Below are positions 1 through 12,482 of a DNA stretch of 64,000 nucleotides, one piece after another. Under the pieces are notes generated by a model. That model was not told the DNA's origin. It saw nothing but the letters and a program-made list of their open reading frames with translations, and ran no database searches. The first letter of the stretch is position 1, and the number at the start of each line of letters is the position of its first letter. The stretch comes from Agrypnia vestita (lineage: Eukaryota; Arthropoda; Insecta; Trichoptera; Phryganeidae): contig JADDOH010022991.1 in NCBI GenBank assembly GCA_016648135.1, positions 1-64,000 on the forward strand, in the 5' to 3' direction. A program made the position numbers and the translations under genes.

Positions 1-2
1 AC

Positions 3-515
3 ATGCTCTTGCTATATCCGTTCCACTTCACACTATTGTTCCTCCCGTCTTCGAATTTCTATCACACTATGTTCTCCTATGTTTTGGTACTCATATGCTT
101 GCTTTTTTACTTGCATTTACTCCTATATATATTTGTTTCATTTATCCATCCATCTATAAGATCCCCATACGCTTTATCCTTTTATTTCATGTGTATATGG
201 GCCGCAAATTCATATTATTTTATTTACAATATTCTTATCTGGATACACTTGTTCAATTATGTTTTGTGGTTATTACTACCAAACCCGGCGAAATCTGAGC
301 TAGAATAGCCAATCGTATACACGTTACCCGTCCTGTTGAAACTACGCTAACGTCGGACAGGTTTGTAGTGATTACATAGTTAATATATTGTATCTATATT
401 CGAGTATATTATTTTCTTGTCGTGCCATTAATATGCTTACACGTTATCGTTACCTCTTTCCTAACCGTATATACCGTCATTGCACAATTACCTATCTGTT
501 GTAAAAGCCTGAAGA
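3..515. other. Unassigned AT-rich segment at the left edge
   Basis: An open frame of 101 codons (3-308, plus strand) reads as mostly hydrophobic and aromatic residues, which is what T-rich DNA gives by chance. I see no domain, no splice signals in register and no second exon. I see nothing else I can name here. Confidence 0.5.
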
Positions 516-831
516 GCGTTAGTCTACAGATAAATATAATAGAATTATAGTTAACTTTTCTACCCGCCTACGTTATTCGACTCCCGCGAAACGAAAATGA
601 ATCATTATTCGCTCCTCGATAGAGCGTCAGTCTACAGATAAATATAATGGAATTATAGTTAACTTTCCTATCTGCCTACGTTATCCGACTCCCGCGAAAC
701 GAAAATGAATCACTATTCGCTTCTCGACAGAGCGTTAGTCTACAGATAAATATAATGGAATTATAGTTAACTTTCCTATCTGCCTACGTTATCCGATTCC
801 CGCGAAACGAAAATAAATCATTATCCGCTCA
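516..831 (+). repeat. Tandem repeat, 108-bp unit, about three copies
   Basis: The unit starts at 516, 624 and 732 with GCGTYAGTCTACAG and runs through ATAATGGAATTATAG, a CCTACGTTAT block and CGCGAAACGAAAAT before restarting. Adjacent copies differ by a few substitutions. The third copy decays near 831. The exact 108-bp spacing and few differences suggest recent local amplification. The unit has no lasting open frame. A minisatellite, or an internal array inside a larger transposon, are both possible. Confidence 0.9.
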
Positions 832-3800
832 GTTAAGGTCACCCCTCTGGTACATCGTGTACGTTTTATCCGTGCTTCACGGCCAATTCCTATAAATTAT
901 TTATGGGGCGTTTTCCTCTCGCGATCCCCCGATTAGGATCTGCCTTTCTTAGTTTTGCTCAATATTCTGCCTCTCTGTTGCACGGGAATCCACTCGAGAT
1001 GAAGATATACGGCTCTTAAACGGTTTCAAAACCCCAGCAAAAAAGTCCATAATTCAGAAACCTCGTGGAACTGTCAATATCATCGTCACCTTAGAGTAGA
1101 CGTTAATCGGTTTTTTAACGGCTTAAACTGCAATAACCGCGACCTAAATCTCTGAAAACCATGTTCAGCATTTTTTATGGGAAGCACATGTGGACCGCTC
1201 GGACCGCATCGATCGTCAACCATTTGTACCAAACACGGCTTTACCACAAGATTAATATGATTTATAAGAATTGATTAGTAACTGCCCGTAACCTATATCC
1301 GATCAATCGCTACTAACTCCCTCCCAATACTAGCGTTTCATCATTCCCAAATTTTTGTAGCTCCAATACTCCGCCAGGTGGGTTTGGCTCAATTTTTCCC
1401 GCGTAGCATTTAAATCATCTTAGAGTTCAAAATAAAAATAATAAAATAAAATAAAAAATCTATAGAAACAGGTGATTCATCACAAACTTTAGATTACGTC
1501 GCCGATATCCCGTCCAAATGCAACTTCAATGTGGAATTCCAGTATGACATCAGAGTTTAGAAAAGATAATTAGAGATTACCGTTGCATCTGGACATATTC
1601 CTTGGCGTGAATCGTACTGGGGTGCATCTATTTGAACATCAGACTTGAATTGACATCAGGGATTGATACTTTGCGGCCTCAATGTAACCCAGAGATAATA
1701 GTTTGTATTGTGATGGATCCATTCACATAGTAAAAGAGATTGTACGCGCCCTACATGGGTAGCGTATAAATTAGCATTGTCCTGTGCACGAGTAATTTTA
1801 TCAAGCATGAATGACATCATGCTTAGCAGTATGAAGGTCCTGTGAACAAATAAGTTTATATAATATTGACTTACAATGTTGGAATCCCAAAAATACGTGG
1901 AAAAGCTGTTATCTTGCCGGTACGTCAAACAACTTCGGACGCAAACCGGACCCTATTAATGATCACATTTTGAAGCAGTGAAATAAAAATGCCTTTGCAA
2001 GGCGTCTGCTGTCACTTTTATAAGCTTAGATGATGACGCGTTGTAACCATAGATTACGGCTCAACCTGCGCACGGGTAGCGATGCCATCCGCCACGCGAG
2101 CGATAGCTTCATTACTTCGAATTTTACTTCGTAACAACATATCATTAACAATCAAATAAATAAAAACAATACCTTGATATCTTATGATGCGTGTATGTGC
2201 TACTCGAGAACCCGACAGAAAAGCAGTAAAGGCAACCATAGTATTCACAGCCAGAAGGGGAGAAAAGACGTCACAAATATATTTTGATCCCGCTACCGCG
2301 ACCACGGACCAGTCGAAAATTCACCCTGTCCAGGTCACAACAAACAACAGGAAAGCGTCATAGAGATTACTCTCTCAGCTCTCCCCGGCAGCCGTTTAAA
2401 TGTATATTATGCATAATTGTAGCAAAAACAAACATATTTTAAGACTCAAGTATTCATATGTATGTGTTATACGTTTAAATGTACCTACGATTCTTGATGG
2501 AAATAAACATTGAATATATTGTGACGAAATAAATCATGTACGTCACACTCCTTCGCGGAACACTAAATAAAAAAAAAAAAATATTAATTTACAGCGCAAA
2601 AACAAAAATTACTGATAAAATCATTCGAGTCCACGTAGGTACTATGAGCGCTTTTCAGAACCGGGTACAACAAGATGGTTTCATTCGGATTTTGACACAC
2701 TCACATACAAGATGTGAAACCTTCGCACTCTTTTAAGAGGTAAGCAGTGAACTGAGAGGCGCCATTTGAAGTAGCATCGTAATAACATTGTTTAATTGTA
2801 GATTTATGCTAATAATTGAATTCTTATCAGGGTTCTTACGTCGGGATCACGATGTGACCCCATCTCCGGACGTCAAGCGTGCGGCCTATTGAAATGAGGT
2901 CCGGCAAAAAGGGTCCACATGTTGGAGTAAGAACGTGCATCCATTGACCCACTGGATGCCGATCTTATCCTGAACTGGAGGAAGACACCATGGCGTGACG
3001 CAGCTGCCTAGCGTCTTCCGGACGATGCAGTTCGCACACAGAAGAAATTGTTATTCTCTGAATCTTAGTCTCATCTCAAATACCTTTCACTCGTCTGACG
3101 TCGCGGCATATAGTGGAGTTTTGTAAAGCGCCGAAGTTTAGCCGAAACATCAGTGATTAAACCAACGATAAGGACTTTTCGAGCCGCATGCCGAGGCGTT
3201 ATCATGTATCACTATTGCGTCTAACGCATAGTAAATGTGATTCTTTAGCGTCATGAATTTCCCCGATCCACGACATTTGCGATAGCGTTACCGCCAGTAG
3301 AGTTATCAAATTGTAGGTTATGTTACTTTCTTTTTAAATTAAGCGGCCGCTATCGACAGTGTCGAGGATTGGCCAGTTTATCTTATATTAGAGGTAGTGA
3401 AATAACTTAGTAAAATATCATCGAGTAAATTAGCTGTGGTTGCCTTCAGCGGCACAGTTACTTGTTTGCTTAAATTTATTGAATAAATTCTTATGTTGAT
3501 TGCACAAAATGTCTTGTTATGTAAACCCATCTTTGTTAATCTGTTGCAACTTGAGCTTGTTAATATGAGAGGCACCTGAAGCGGCTTGAGAGAGAGAGTT
3601 CAGTGCGCACATCACCGAAAGGACCCTGAGATTGAAATAGAGGAGTAAGGTTAGTCCCATTCTCCTCCGATTGAACTAGCTCGTGATGACGAGGGACTCA
3701 GATCATAAGGATCTGAACTCCACGTCATAATATGTTATCTTTATATATGCGTAAAATAAAATGGATAATTTTTATTGTTCTCCCTACACGCTCTAGTCTT

Positions 3801-4077
3801 CAGCGACTCTTCCAGATGGGACTCTTGGGAGATGAAGAGGCTGTACTGCGCTTACGTCGCCCTCCCAGCAAAATCACCCTTCGACCTGGGTGTTCGTTAA
3901 GAATTATTTTGTGGTAGAATAACCCAAAAAATGTATTGGTAGGCTTTTTATAAAAATGCCGGCCACTTCCCATGTATTTTCTTTTCCGTTTCAAATTCTG
4001 TGTGGCAATAGCCTTGACGCTCGATTAGAATAACTGTAACGTGGGGTTGAAAAAGTTTAACTTTAAAACTGTATTGA
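832..4077. other. Unassigned intergenic stretch
   Basis: Mixed-composition DNA with only short open frames: minus 1656-1928 (90 codons), minus 2054-2305 (83 codons) and minus 3378-3575 (65 codons). None resembles a family I know or carries a recognisable motif. The parts near 2040-2340 and 2840-3250 are richer in GC than their surroundings and could be old transposon sequence, but I cannot name it. An A-run lies near 2570. Confidence 0.4.
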
Positions 4078-4235
4078 TAATGAGTAGCTCGTTGGTGTAG
4101 TGGTTATAACTTTCGCCTAGTGATGCAGTGATTGGGGGTTCAAGCCCCTTTCCAGGACGCCGGAAGAAAGTCGTTTTCGTGCTTTTAGCTTTGTTTAAAA
4201 TTAGTTAAAATATTAATGCGTATTTCTGTGTAAAA
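4078..4235 (+). repeat. tRNA-derived SINE copy 1
   Basis: The head has a pol III A-box-like stretch (TGGTGTAGTGGTTATAAC, 4093-4110) and a B-box-like stretch (GGGGTTCAAGCCCC) about 40 bp later, the spacing expected of a tRNA. The anticodon arm is broken, so it is not a working tRNA gene. The body after the head runs to a tail resembling CGTATTTCTGTGT and an A/T-rich end, similar in plan to the copy at 63.1 kb. Related copies lie at 24.8, 26.0, 53.6 and 63.1 kb. Confidence 0.65.
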
Positions 4236-5015
4236 AAATAAAAATAAAGAAGAATAATGTAAATTCGCTTCAACGAAGAATGCACAGCGGCGGAAACCAA
4301 GATGGGCATCTCAATAACAGAATTTTTAGGAAGGGCCCAAACTCAGTGCAACATACTCGCTAATGGGAGTCAGCTGAAACAGGTTGATAGATTCAAATAC
4401 CTCAGGATCGAATTCTCCAGCGGTGGACGGCAAGACGGAGAAATTGATCGAAGAACAGGTGCGGCAAGTGGTGTGTTGCGTCCTCTCTACAGCTCAGTAA
4501 TAAGGAAATCCGAGCTTAGTATCGAGACAAAGATGGCAGTGTACAAAACGGTATACCGCCCGACGCTTACGTATTCTAAACAAACGAAAACGCTCTAGAT
4601 TCCGAGCTACCGAAATTAAGTACTTGAGAGGAGTGACAGGGGTTACGAAATGGGATCGAATAAGAAACTAGACGATACAAGTCGATCTAAACATTGAATC
4701 ACTGCTACTCTCGATAGATAAATCGCAACTGAGGTGGCTTGGGCACGTACTAAGAATGTCTGATGACCGAATTCTAGGAAAATACTGAGTGCGATTCCTA
4801 CGATACGAAGGTAGACGTCCACATCCAGTGGGCCTCCACAGATATAGTTGGGCGAGGCAACTCCATAAACTGCGTGAGAAAAGGATGGGACTACAATGGA
4901 CGGAGGCCGCACAATCAACGGAAGACAGAGGCGAATGAAGGCGCCTTATCGATACAGTGGGTACCCAACCCGAAAAGGACAAGGGGAAGAAGATGGTGAT
5001 GATAATGATGTTGAT
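4236..5015 (+). pseudogene. LINE (RTE/endonuclease-reverse transcriptase type) 3' fragment
   Basis: The conceptual translation gives the typical end of an insect non-LTR retrotransposon reverse transcriptase. Residues such as VDRFKYLRIEF and GEIDRRTGAASGVLR (codons from 4302), then KMAVYKTVYRPTLTY, match the thumb region of these proteins. After a stop near 4596 the same theme continues in shifted frames: SQLRWLGHVLRMSDDRIL, then a tryptophan/arginine-rich tail. Stops and frame changes interrupt the frame, so it is dead. It has no endonuclease or catalytic YxDD region, as expected of a 5'-truncated insertion. The copy ends in a GATGATGAT-like run near 5000, a usual tail for these elements. 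Open frames on the opposite strand (4643-4982) are shadows. Confidence 0.85.
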
Positions 5016-5499
5016 GATGATGTAAAAGTATATAAATGAAATAGTAAATAAAGATACGAAATTTCAGCAAATAACTCAGTTCCGATGGTTACACAACAGA
5101 CCACTACTGAACCTAAGTGTCCGTTGCTACTATAATCAAAATACAGATTTTTTTAGTTTACTTATATAATTTTAACAATGTTTTGTATTATACTATTCAC
5201 TAATAATGTGATGACGGTGTTAGCTTTAAGTACCTGCTCTAAGTATGTTCGTGTAACGATTTTCAAAGCAGACATTATGATAAAGGTAAAATGATTTACG
5301 AGGCGAGTGCTGTAACGCAATAAATATGCCAAATTTTCGCCTGATAACAGTATATTTTTGATAGGCGTCCAATAAATATTCCGTCGAGTATGTAATTAAA
5401 ATACACCCATGTCTATATATCCCCGTCGCGTCGTCACAGAACTAAAAGCAGCCTACGCTTGCCAAATGTCTGGCAGTACTTGAACATGTCTACGTTATA
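5016..5499. other. Unassigned AT-rich spacer
   Basis: No open frame of note and no repeat I can name. Confidence 0.4.
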
Positions 5500-5821
5500 T
5501 GTGAGGTATAAACGCAATGGGAGCAATTACAAAAAAAAATTAAATGCAGTCATCTAAGATAATTAATTTAAAATGAACTAAATTCGAGATTTTATAGGAA
5601 ATAGAGCCTATAAATTTATAAGAAACATGATTTTGGAAGTGGTAGAAAGTAAAAGTAAGCGCCCTTGAGGTGAGTATTTCGCGAAAACGGCGCTATACAA
5701 ATTATCCAATTATTATTATTATTATTAATTCAGTACATTCTAAATTAGTAATCCTCGGCACCTGCATTCAAAATATATTTATATTTTTTTTATATTGCTG
5801 TCTTTGCTTTTATACCTCACA
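5500..5821. mobile_element. MITE family A, copy 1
   Basis: Non-coding element with long inverted ends. The left end starts TGTGAGGTATAAA and the right end finishes TTTATACCTCACA. It is flanked by TA on both sides (5498-5499 and 5822-5823), the target duplication used by Tc1/mariner-type elements. Shared internal blocks include AAATTCGAGATTTTATAGGAAA and AGTAATCCTCGGCACCTGCAT. Seven other copies occur in the window. It has no open frame, so it must be mobilised in trans. Confidence 0.85.
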
Positions 5822-6864
5822 TACAATATGCAGATAGATAAACAAAATGGTTTAAAAGTCATTTTACTATTTATTAAATTCATTCCTCTTGTTTTTTTTA
5901 TATTTTTTATTTTATACCAGCCCTTAATTCCTCATGTGTGATTTGGCACAAGTCAAAAAAATCTCAATGCTTTGTAAAATTACATTGTAAGTAAGAGATA
6001 AATATAATTATTTTACGTGACTTTTAACAGATCTACTTAATGTCGAAAGTAATTTAAGTTTTTTCGATGTTTGACATTGACAGTTTTGCCCAAAACCGAT
6101 TTTAATATCGAAATTCTTTCTCAAATGTTTAAACAACAAAAAATTCTTTCAAAGGTCAAATCTTGGAAATTTTTAAGAAGACGCTCTTCGCTTGAATACT
6201 AATTTTTTGTCAATGACTATCGACTCAAATATTAAAAAAACGTGATTGTTTGAAATCAACTATAAATGTTTTAAAAAATATATTGTAACGTGCTTTATAT
6301 TTTGACATATTTAATTGCTATTCTAAAAACTGGCAAAAATATATTTTGACGAAGTGAAATTTTTTTATTTGTTTTGAATAAATTCTTAATACATATTTTT
6401 TCATACAATATTATCCTTTTACATTCAATTTGACGCCTCTCAGAACGATCGTCCCTTTAGTTTTTAAATAAAACTTTATTTTATCTGGCAATCAAGCGTT
6501 CACTATGAAACTGGATGCCTTTAAAAAACAAACCTTTTTTTCAATTTAAATAAAATTATATATTTTGTTTTAGGCCACTTTATTATATAATATACAATAT
6601 CTACCAGTTTTTGTTGCAACTGACCTTTGGATTTTTCAGAATTTTCTTAAAATTTAATAAATTTGGACCATATATTTAATAGAAATTTAAGGCTACAGGT
6701 TTTACATAAAAAAATTAAATGTTACGTCTTAATAATTTAGGAGCATTAGAGATATTAATAATACAAGTCAAATACTAAATAATCAATATTTTTTTATATA
6801 TATTCTGAGAACACAATTACTGGATTTTGTCAACAGAGAGATAATTATTAATTAAGATTAATTA
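5822..6864. other. Unassigned AT-rich spacer
   Basis: Very AT-rich sequence without open frames or recognisable repeats. Confidence 0.4.
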
Positions 6865-7079
6865 TAGAAGTCTCACAGAAACGAAGCTATTTATATGGGA
6901 AACGTGTATGGAAGTCTTTTATAGGGTGGCCCATGGCTTATGACCTGTATGATCTAGCTTAAGCAATTACTTTACACAATGCAACGTTCACCAATTCCAC
7001 CATAAGAACATCCACACATAATCAAAAGACTTTTCTACACGTTTCCCATATAAATAGCTTCGTCTCTGTGAGACTTCTA
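6865..7079. mobile_element. MITE family B, copy 1
   Basis: The ends are inverted repeats of roughly 45 bp. The left end reads TAGAAGTCTCACAGAGACGA and continues into GCTATTTATATGGGAAACGTGTA; the right end is its complement, finishing TCGTCTCTGTGAGACTTCTA. About 120 bp of non-coding DNA lies between. Further copies or halves sit at 15.37, 16.06 and 31.4 kb. Confidence 0.85.
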
Positions 7080-7085
7080 CAATTT

Positions 7086-7375
7086 ATCTTGATAACTATA
7101 AAATCAATTTAACTTATATAATAGTCCAATTTTAAAGTTTTTCCCATTCCCCCAATACAATCCCTTCCCTTCCTTCCCCCTTATCCACGTAGCTTGTTTC
7201 CTCTTCTGATATGCTCTCTCTCTCTCCCTATCTAATTACTAAACTTCTATGTCTTTACATAGGTTAGTTTATATTATACTGTCCTGAAGAAGGTGGGACC
7301 GAAACCGGTAGACATTGTATATTGTATCAATAAAGTAGCTGGTACGCACAAGGCCATACCAAGTTTGAAAAACTA
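7086..7375 (+). mobile_element. Penelope-like element end (terminal fragment)
   Basis: A pyrimidine-rich stretch (7140-7240) is followed by CCTGAAGAAGGTGGGACC and GAAACCGGTAGAC (7283-7313), then AATAAAGTAG. This CTGAAGA, short-hairpin, GAAAC arrangement is what I associate with the terminal repeats of Penelope-like retroelements, where hammerhead motifs are known. No coding part remains here. Assignment rests on this motif alone. Confidence 0.5.
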
Positions 7376-8765
7376 TTAATAAATTCCCAAAATATTTTAA
7401 AACCCGAACGGCTAAAAAATCGAATTTAAAAATAGTTAAATATAGGGTGGGTCTCCGCGTTACGGTGGGAGAAATTCAGTAGGAATTTACAATATTTTAA
7501 GCAAAAAGGTAAATTAGAAAGCAACAACAAAAAACACTTTTTCAGGAAATTCAATAAAAAGTAAAAGGCACTTTTTTCTCAAAACACGATTCCGCGGACC
7601 GGCAGCGTAACAAGGTAAAAGTAATCTCGGCGAACTGAGGATGCTGAGTCTGCGGAATCTTCCTTTATTTATACTTAAAATCTAGACACAGCGGGAAATC
7701 AACGGTCAAAATGGGATTAGTAATGGAGGGGAGAGACATCTCGAGAATACCCAGTGGCGGATGGTGGTCAGCGCAGCATTCCCGAGCGGATCATACCGTG
7801 CCGGCTCATCCTCTAGACGGACTATTTTGCCCGCCTAGCCAAATTATCTCCCGAACGGGGAGGTGTACATATGTAAATGTTACGTCAAATTGAACGCCTG
7901 GCACATCTGCATGTGAATTTAATTAGTACCAATGTGTCCGGATGTGTCGGCGTTCATAAATCGCCTCAAAAAAGGCCGATTCCTATCTCTCGATGTATCT
8001 CCTTCCAAACTAATCCGATTCTTTATTTTATAACGAATTCTGACAGGAAATGACATGCCAGGTTTTGTGCACTTTTTCTGAGTTCATCTCGTGAACTTTC
8101 TGATTTTACGGCGTTGCAAACTTTCCACGCGCCGCGTACGTCTGGTCCATAAACCAGCGGCCCCCGCCAGGCGCCGGCTTGTCGCGTTCAAACGTCGGCC
8201 TGCCTGACCATTTTATTTTAACGGCCTTTCAAATCTGCTGCGCAGTTATCTGAAAACTGGCAAAAAACATATTTTTGCTATTTAATTTAATCCGCGAGAT
8301 CGGCCGTCATCCTCCACAGTGAGATACGTTTATTTCCGAATCTCGCGGATGTCCTAATAATGCACAAAACCTTATATCTCCAGTCAGGATTCATCAGTAA
8401 TAAGACCGCTAATTCCACTCATTTTATTTACAATAAAAAATTACAAATTACATATAGAATAAAATTACAAAAAATTCTTAAAACTATTCAAGTTGTCGAG
8501 GCCTCGACGCGAGTATAAGAAATATTATAAACTAAATGCATAAATGTTCAAAAAATAAACCTTATGGTAACAATTACACATACACACACACACACGGCCA
8601 TATATTGTTATTTTTATTAAATTTAAAAAATTCAATTTTATGCCGCTGGATTGATCGTGTGCGAAACAGTAGCTTAAAAAAGGGAGATATATATATCCTT
8701 TTTTTCTTATTATTTTTTTTTTATTATTATATCAAGCCATAAAGTGTATGCAGTATGTTTAGCTG
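7376..8765. other. Unassigned stretch with a GC-richer core
   Basis: The part at about 7560-8350 is richer in GC than the rest of the window. It contains a 60-codon open frame (7711-7893) with no recognisable domain and an inverted pair TCCGCGAGAT / ATCTCGCGGA (near 8291 and 8340). It could be a solo LTR or other old retroelement, but I cannot find paired ends. A short CA-rich microsatellite sits near 8580-8597 and T-rich runs near 8700-8730. Confidence 0.35.
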
Positions 8766-9125
8766 TTAGTCATTGTCAACATTCCTGACTCCACCATCTG
8801 TTCTCTTCAAGAATACACCCCCTACAACCTCTGTACTGGGCTGCTTCCGCCAAGACCTTTATTTATATTGTCTTGCCAATTTCCTTTGGGTCTACCTATT
8901 CATCGTTTTCCTTCAGGTTTATTAATAGTATCGGAGGTATTTAGTACACATCAACCATACGCTACACGGCCCACCTACAGAAGCCTCACCAATTTTATGA
9001 ATTTCGCAACTTTGGCTCATCATATTAATCTTAAAGTTCCTCGTTGTAATGCCTACACCATATTCCTTTTTTCGACAGCTCCGAAAATTCTCCAGAGGAT
9101 CCTGTTTTCAACACTTCTATAGTTC
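8766..9125 (-). pseudogene. LINE reverse-transcriptase tail, degraded
   Basis: Read on the minus strand, the translation shows a worn reverse-transcriptase C-terminal tail: YDEPKLRNS, then a residue pattern recalling RWAGHVxRM, then a segment like VDPKEIGK and a final ExNRWW. Several stops break it. The match is to the general pattern of the family rather than to strict motifs. The 84-codon plus-strand frame here is its shadow. Confidence 0.5.
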
Positions 9126-9651
9126 ATTTGCCGAAAAGAAAACAGTACTCCTTTATTTAAATTAATTTTTCTTCATATGAAAATTGTAGCAATGTTAAAT
9201 AATAATATACCAAACACACATCGAAAGATTGATTCTTAAAGATTTAGTATATACCTGTATAAAATATCTACACTCAAGTTTATTTTTAATAATTTATTCT
9301 TAAAATAACCAATTTAATTATCTTCCCAAATACCATGATACAAGCGGACAATTGGCGCCCTTAAAACAAAATTCACCAATACGCGATTCAGTTGAGGCCT
9401 TGTGACATCGGTCGTTTTGTATCGCTCAAGTTCAATCGGTTCTTTAGTTCGCGAACTACTGTTTAACTAGATTAAATGAATTTCGGGAACCGTATCTCTA
9501 GTTCAGTATATCCGATCCGTTCGTTAGGACCCGTTCATCCGCGAATTCTTCACCTTTAGTTGAAATTTTACCCTCGGTAATCGGACTACATCTTTCTGAT
9601 GGTGTTGTTAGTCGAAAATAAATATCTTTAATATTCCTGTTCCAAATATCT
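9126..9651. other. 3' flank of IR gene 1
   Basis: No second gene is visible. On the minus strand an AATAAA (plus-strand TTTATT near 9278) lies about 370 bp past the stop of IR gene 1 and is a possible poly(A) signal. Confidence 0.35.
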
Positions 9652-12482
9652 TTATCGAGAATTTTTTTGCACTTTTCGCATTCTCAATCGTTTTGAAAAA
9701 CGATCATTTAAAAGCTCACAACAAAAAACAAGAATAGATATGGATAATCCTATCACAAGAGAGTAGAAAGCAGCCTGGGTGTCATTCAAAGTCAAAGGCT
9801 TGTGTTCGTCGTCGTGGGCTTGTTCCTGCCGTCGTTTTAAAAGCAACGAGTAACTGGTTATGTCGTACCACTTGTTGAGTAGGCCAGCGGCGTCTATGGA
9901 CATGATGAACCTGTTTATCTGATTCAAGAACGGATATCCTTTATACACAATGTAGTTCAAGTAGTAGAAGCGCGGGCATTCTTGCACAACGTGCAACCTC
10001 GGCTCCCCACTGTCTGAAGTGTAGTTCCTTTCGATCATGACCGAAGCGTCGGTGTACCGCTCCACGGCGAACACGTTCAAGGGTTCCACCATGGCGATAT
10101 TGGGCAGCTCGTACTCCACCACCCTCGTGCTGAGGCTGGCCATCAGAGGGCTGATGTCGGCCCCGAACAGATCGTCAATGCTCGAAGCCACCTTCAACCC
10201 GCTGTCATACGCCTCTTGCAACGTATCGATATCCTTGTAATATCTCGTTGTTGTGTAGGCAGTAGTCAAATACCCCTGGAAATAAAAGGAATGTAATACT
10301 GACGTACGTCCAAGAGGTCCATCTCGGAATAAGGGCCAATATTTATGAGTCCCAGGATTAGTACGTATACTGTCAATACTCCTTTTATACCAATCTTTAG
10401 CGGAATCAGTAATAAGATACGAAATAACTAGCTGGGGTCTGTCAAAAAATATTTTAAAAATACAAGATATTCAAAATTCGGCAATGAAATTAATGAATAA
10501 ATCATCTGAAAGTACTTCTAAAGACATACTTTAAAAAATTAAAAAGTAAGGCTCATGCCTATTAATTCTTGCGGTATAAATAATACATAACAAGATATCT
10601 TGAATACTATAAGTATGAATATACTTCGATTGCTACATAAATATGATAATAGATTTACGACACACGAAGGACTGCTCATACCGAAAGTACCTAATTTAAT
10701 ACACTTCAAGCAAAAATGTTCTCAGGTTTTCACGACCATTCAGAATCTTCTGTGTGTAGTTTTCTGGGATATTCTACCGTGTACACCTAACTTCTCTGGC
10801 CGACGTTTTAGATCCCATTGCAGGATCTATCATCAGGGCTGATGTGAGTATATAACACATACCTATATATTAAAATATGTATAATATTCTTATAATTGTG
10901 ATAGGAATATTACTAGATAATTTTTTTACTTCTGATTTTTTTTTAATATGGGGTTACGTAAAAGTCATGCTTCAATGTTCCCACTGTACACCCCTGCAAT
11001 ACAGATACTATATATATACAACAGTTATTCTGCAATCCCATCACAAGTATTGTGATGGATTATTGTATATATTCTGTATAGCTGTCAATGTGCAAATAAT
11101 TAATTACGTACAATATTTACCTGAAATAAGGTAATCACGAGAAGATTGAAGAATAAGCAGACAGTGATGAAAATTCTTTCACCAGCTTGAGTCGGCAATA
11201 TTATTGGCTGATTGACAATCAAAGACAAGATGTCTATTATGACATTGTAGTCATAAAGGTGCCCCCTTACAATCATCAGCATCAGTTTAGTCTTAACGAC
11301 CCACCAAATTATGCAAAGAAGGGTCACTGTCCCAAATATTAGATACCACGTGCTGACGTTAAACGCTTGCAGTATGTTCAGCCAATTTGGAATTTTTTTA
11401 GCCTTGGGGGCGACCAAACAGAAGTGGTCTATGGTGATCGGAAACGTGAATTTTATTTGATCAGTCTTGTACTCTTTGAAGAATCGGGCATTCACCGATA
11501 TATCTGCCAGCCGGGTCGCAATGTCCGACAAACTTCCCGTCAGCGACCCGTTCTGCAACCTCGACCCGTAATCCTGTTTATCTGCCGGTGTTGAAAATAT
11601 CGGCTCAAAATTTAGCTTCTTCACAAGGTTTCCTACGAAGAATCCGTCGACCCCTCCCAGGTACCTGGTCTTCTCGATGTCTTTGCTGTAGTAAGAGTCT
11701 CTCAGAGACGCGGGAATGTCGCTGACGAGTGTAGGCTCTCTCTGAAATGCATTTATTCGCAGCGGATACTTTTTAAAGTCTTTCATAAGCTGGGAGAACG
11801 AGGCGCTGTCGCTGCGGTAGGCCTCGTCTGTCAAGACTTGAATCCTACTGGAAGCGTCGCCCTGAACCAGATAGTCGAATTTCAGAATCCTGCGCGAACC
11901 GCAAAACAGCGGTAAGAAGACGTACATTTCTAAAATGTGATATGTTTTCCATATTTTATCTAATATTTTACCAAACTTTATTTTCAAAGCGTATGCTGTC
12001 GTATCCACGGAGGATGGACAGGGAACGTCTTCAAAATCCCTCTCCATAGATACAAGGAACAATGCGAAAGGTGATGTTCTGCGGTAAATGTCCCATCGGT
12101 CTTCGTGGAAAGTCAAATTGATATTCTTGTACGACTCGTAGATTACGAACAAAATGCTGTTCATTTCGGTCCATCCAGCTTTATTCAAATTGCGGCAGTC
12201 ATCTCTTAGTGAGTCGTTCGTTTTGCAAAGGTTCAGGCTCATGAGTCGTGTCGTTTGAAGATATTTAGTCAGGAAATCGTGAAAGTCTCTCACATCGTAG
12301 CAATTACTTTTTGAATCCTTTCCCTCTATAATATTTACAAACGGAGTGTATTTCAAGTAAACAGATATATTAATGCGAAGCTCTGTCCAAGATTGTTGGT
12401 TTTTGTTAAAAACCTCATGATTAATTGAAATTATTGGCAAAATTAGGAATGCGCAAATAAAAAATAATTTATTCCAAATCAT
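9652..12482 (-). CDS. Divergent ionotropic receptor, IR gene 1 (two exons)
   Basis: Exon 1 is 12482-11121 and exon 2 is 10275-9652, giving 661 residues. I start at the Met opening a signal peptide (MIWNKLFFICAFLILPIIS); the frame stays open 32 codons upstream. Order: N-terminal region to about 235; S1 lobe about 240-360 (YLGGVDG, NGSLTGSL, FTFPITIDHFCLVAP); TM1 about 374-396; pore loop about 412-432; TM2 about 436-458; S2 lobe with ECPRFYYLNYIVYKG; last helix about 621-641; basic tail. The donor CAG|GTAAAT and acceptor TTTCCAG|GGG join in phase 0. The S1 arginine that binds glutamate in iGluRs is not apparent, as is usual in IRs. By family it should be a chemosensory cation-channel subunit in sensory-neuron membranes. 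It is the most diverged of the four; its ligand cannot be read from sequence. Confidence 0.93.
10276..11120 (-). other. Intron of IR gene 1
   Basis: Intron of 845 bp with GT..AG borders. It holds short inherited sequence and, near 10960-11000, a piece resembling the inverted end of the MITE around the first mariner (GTCATGCTTCAATGTTC, also near 23550). I see no coding segment. Confidence 0.75.

Noticed and set aside
3..308. 101-codon open frame at the left edge
   Set aside because: Its protein is the phenylalanine/leucine-rich translation of T-rich DNA, with no domain or supporting exon.
516..831. CRISPR-like array
   Set aside because: The 108-bp units are contiguous with no unique spacers, in an insect genome.
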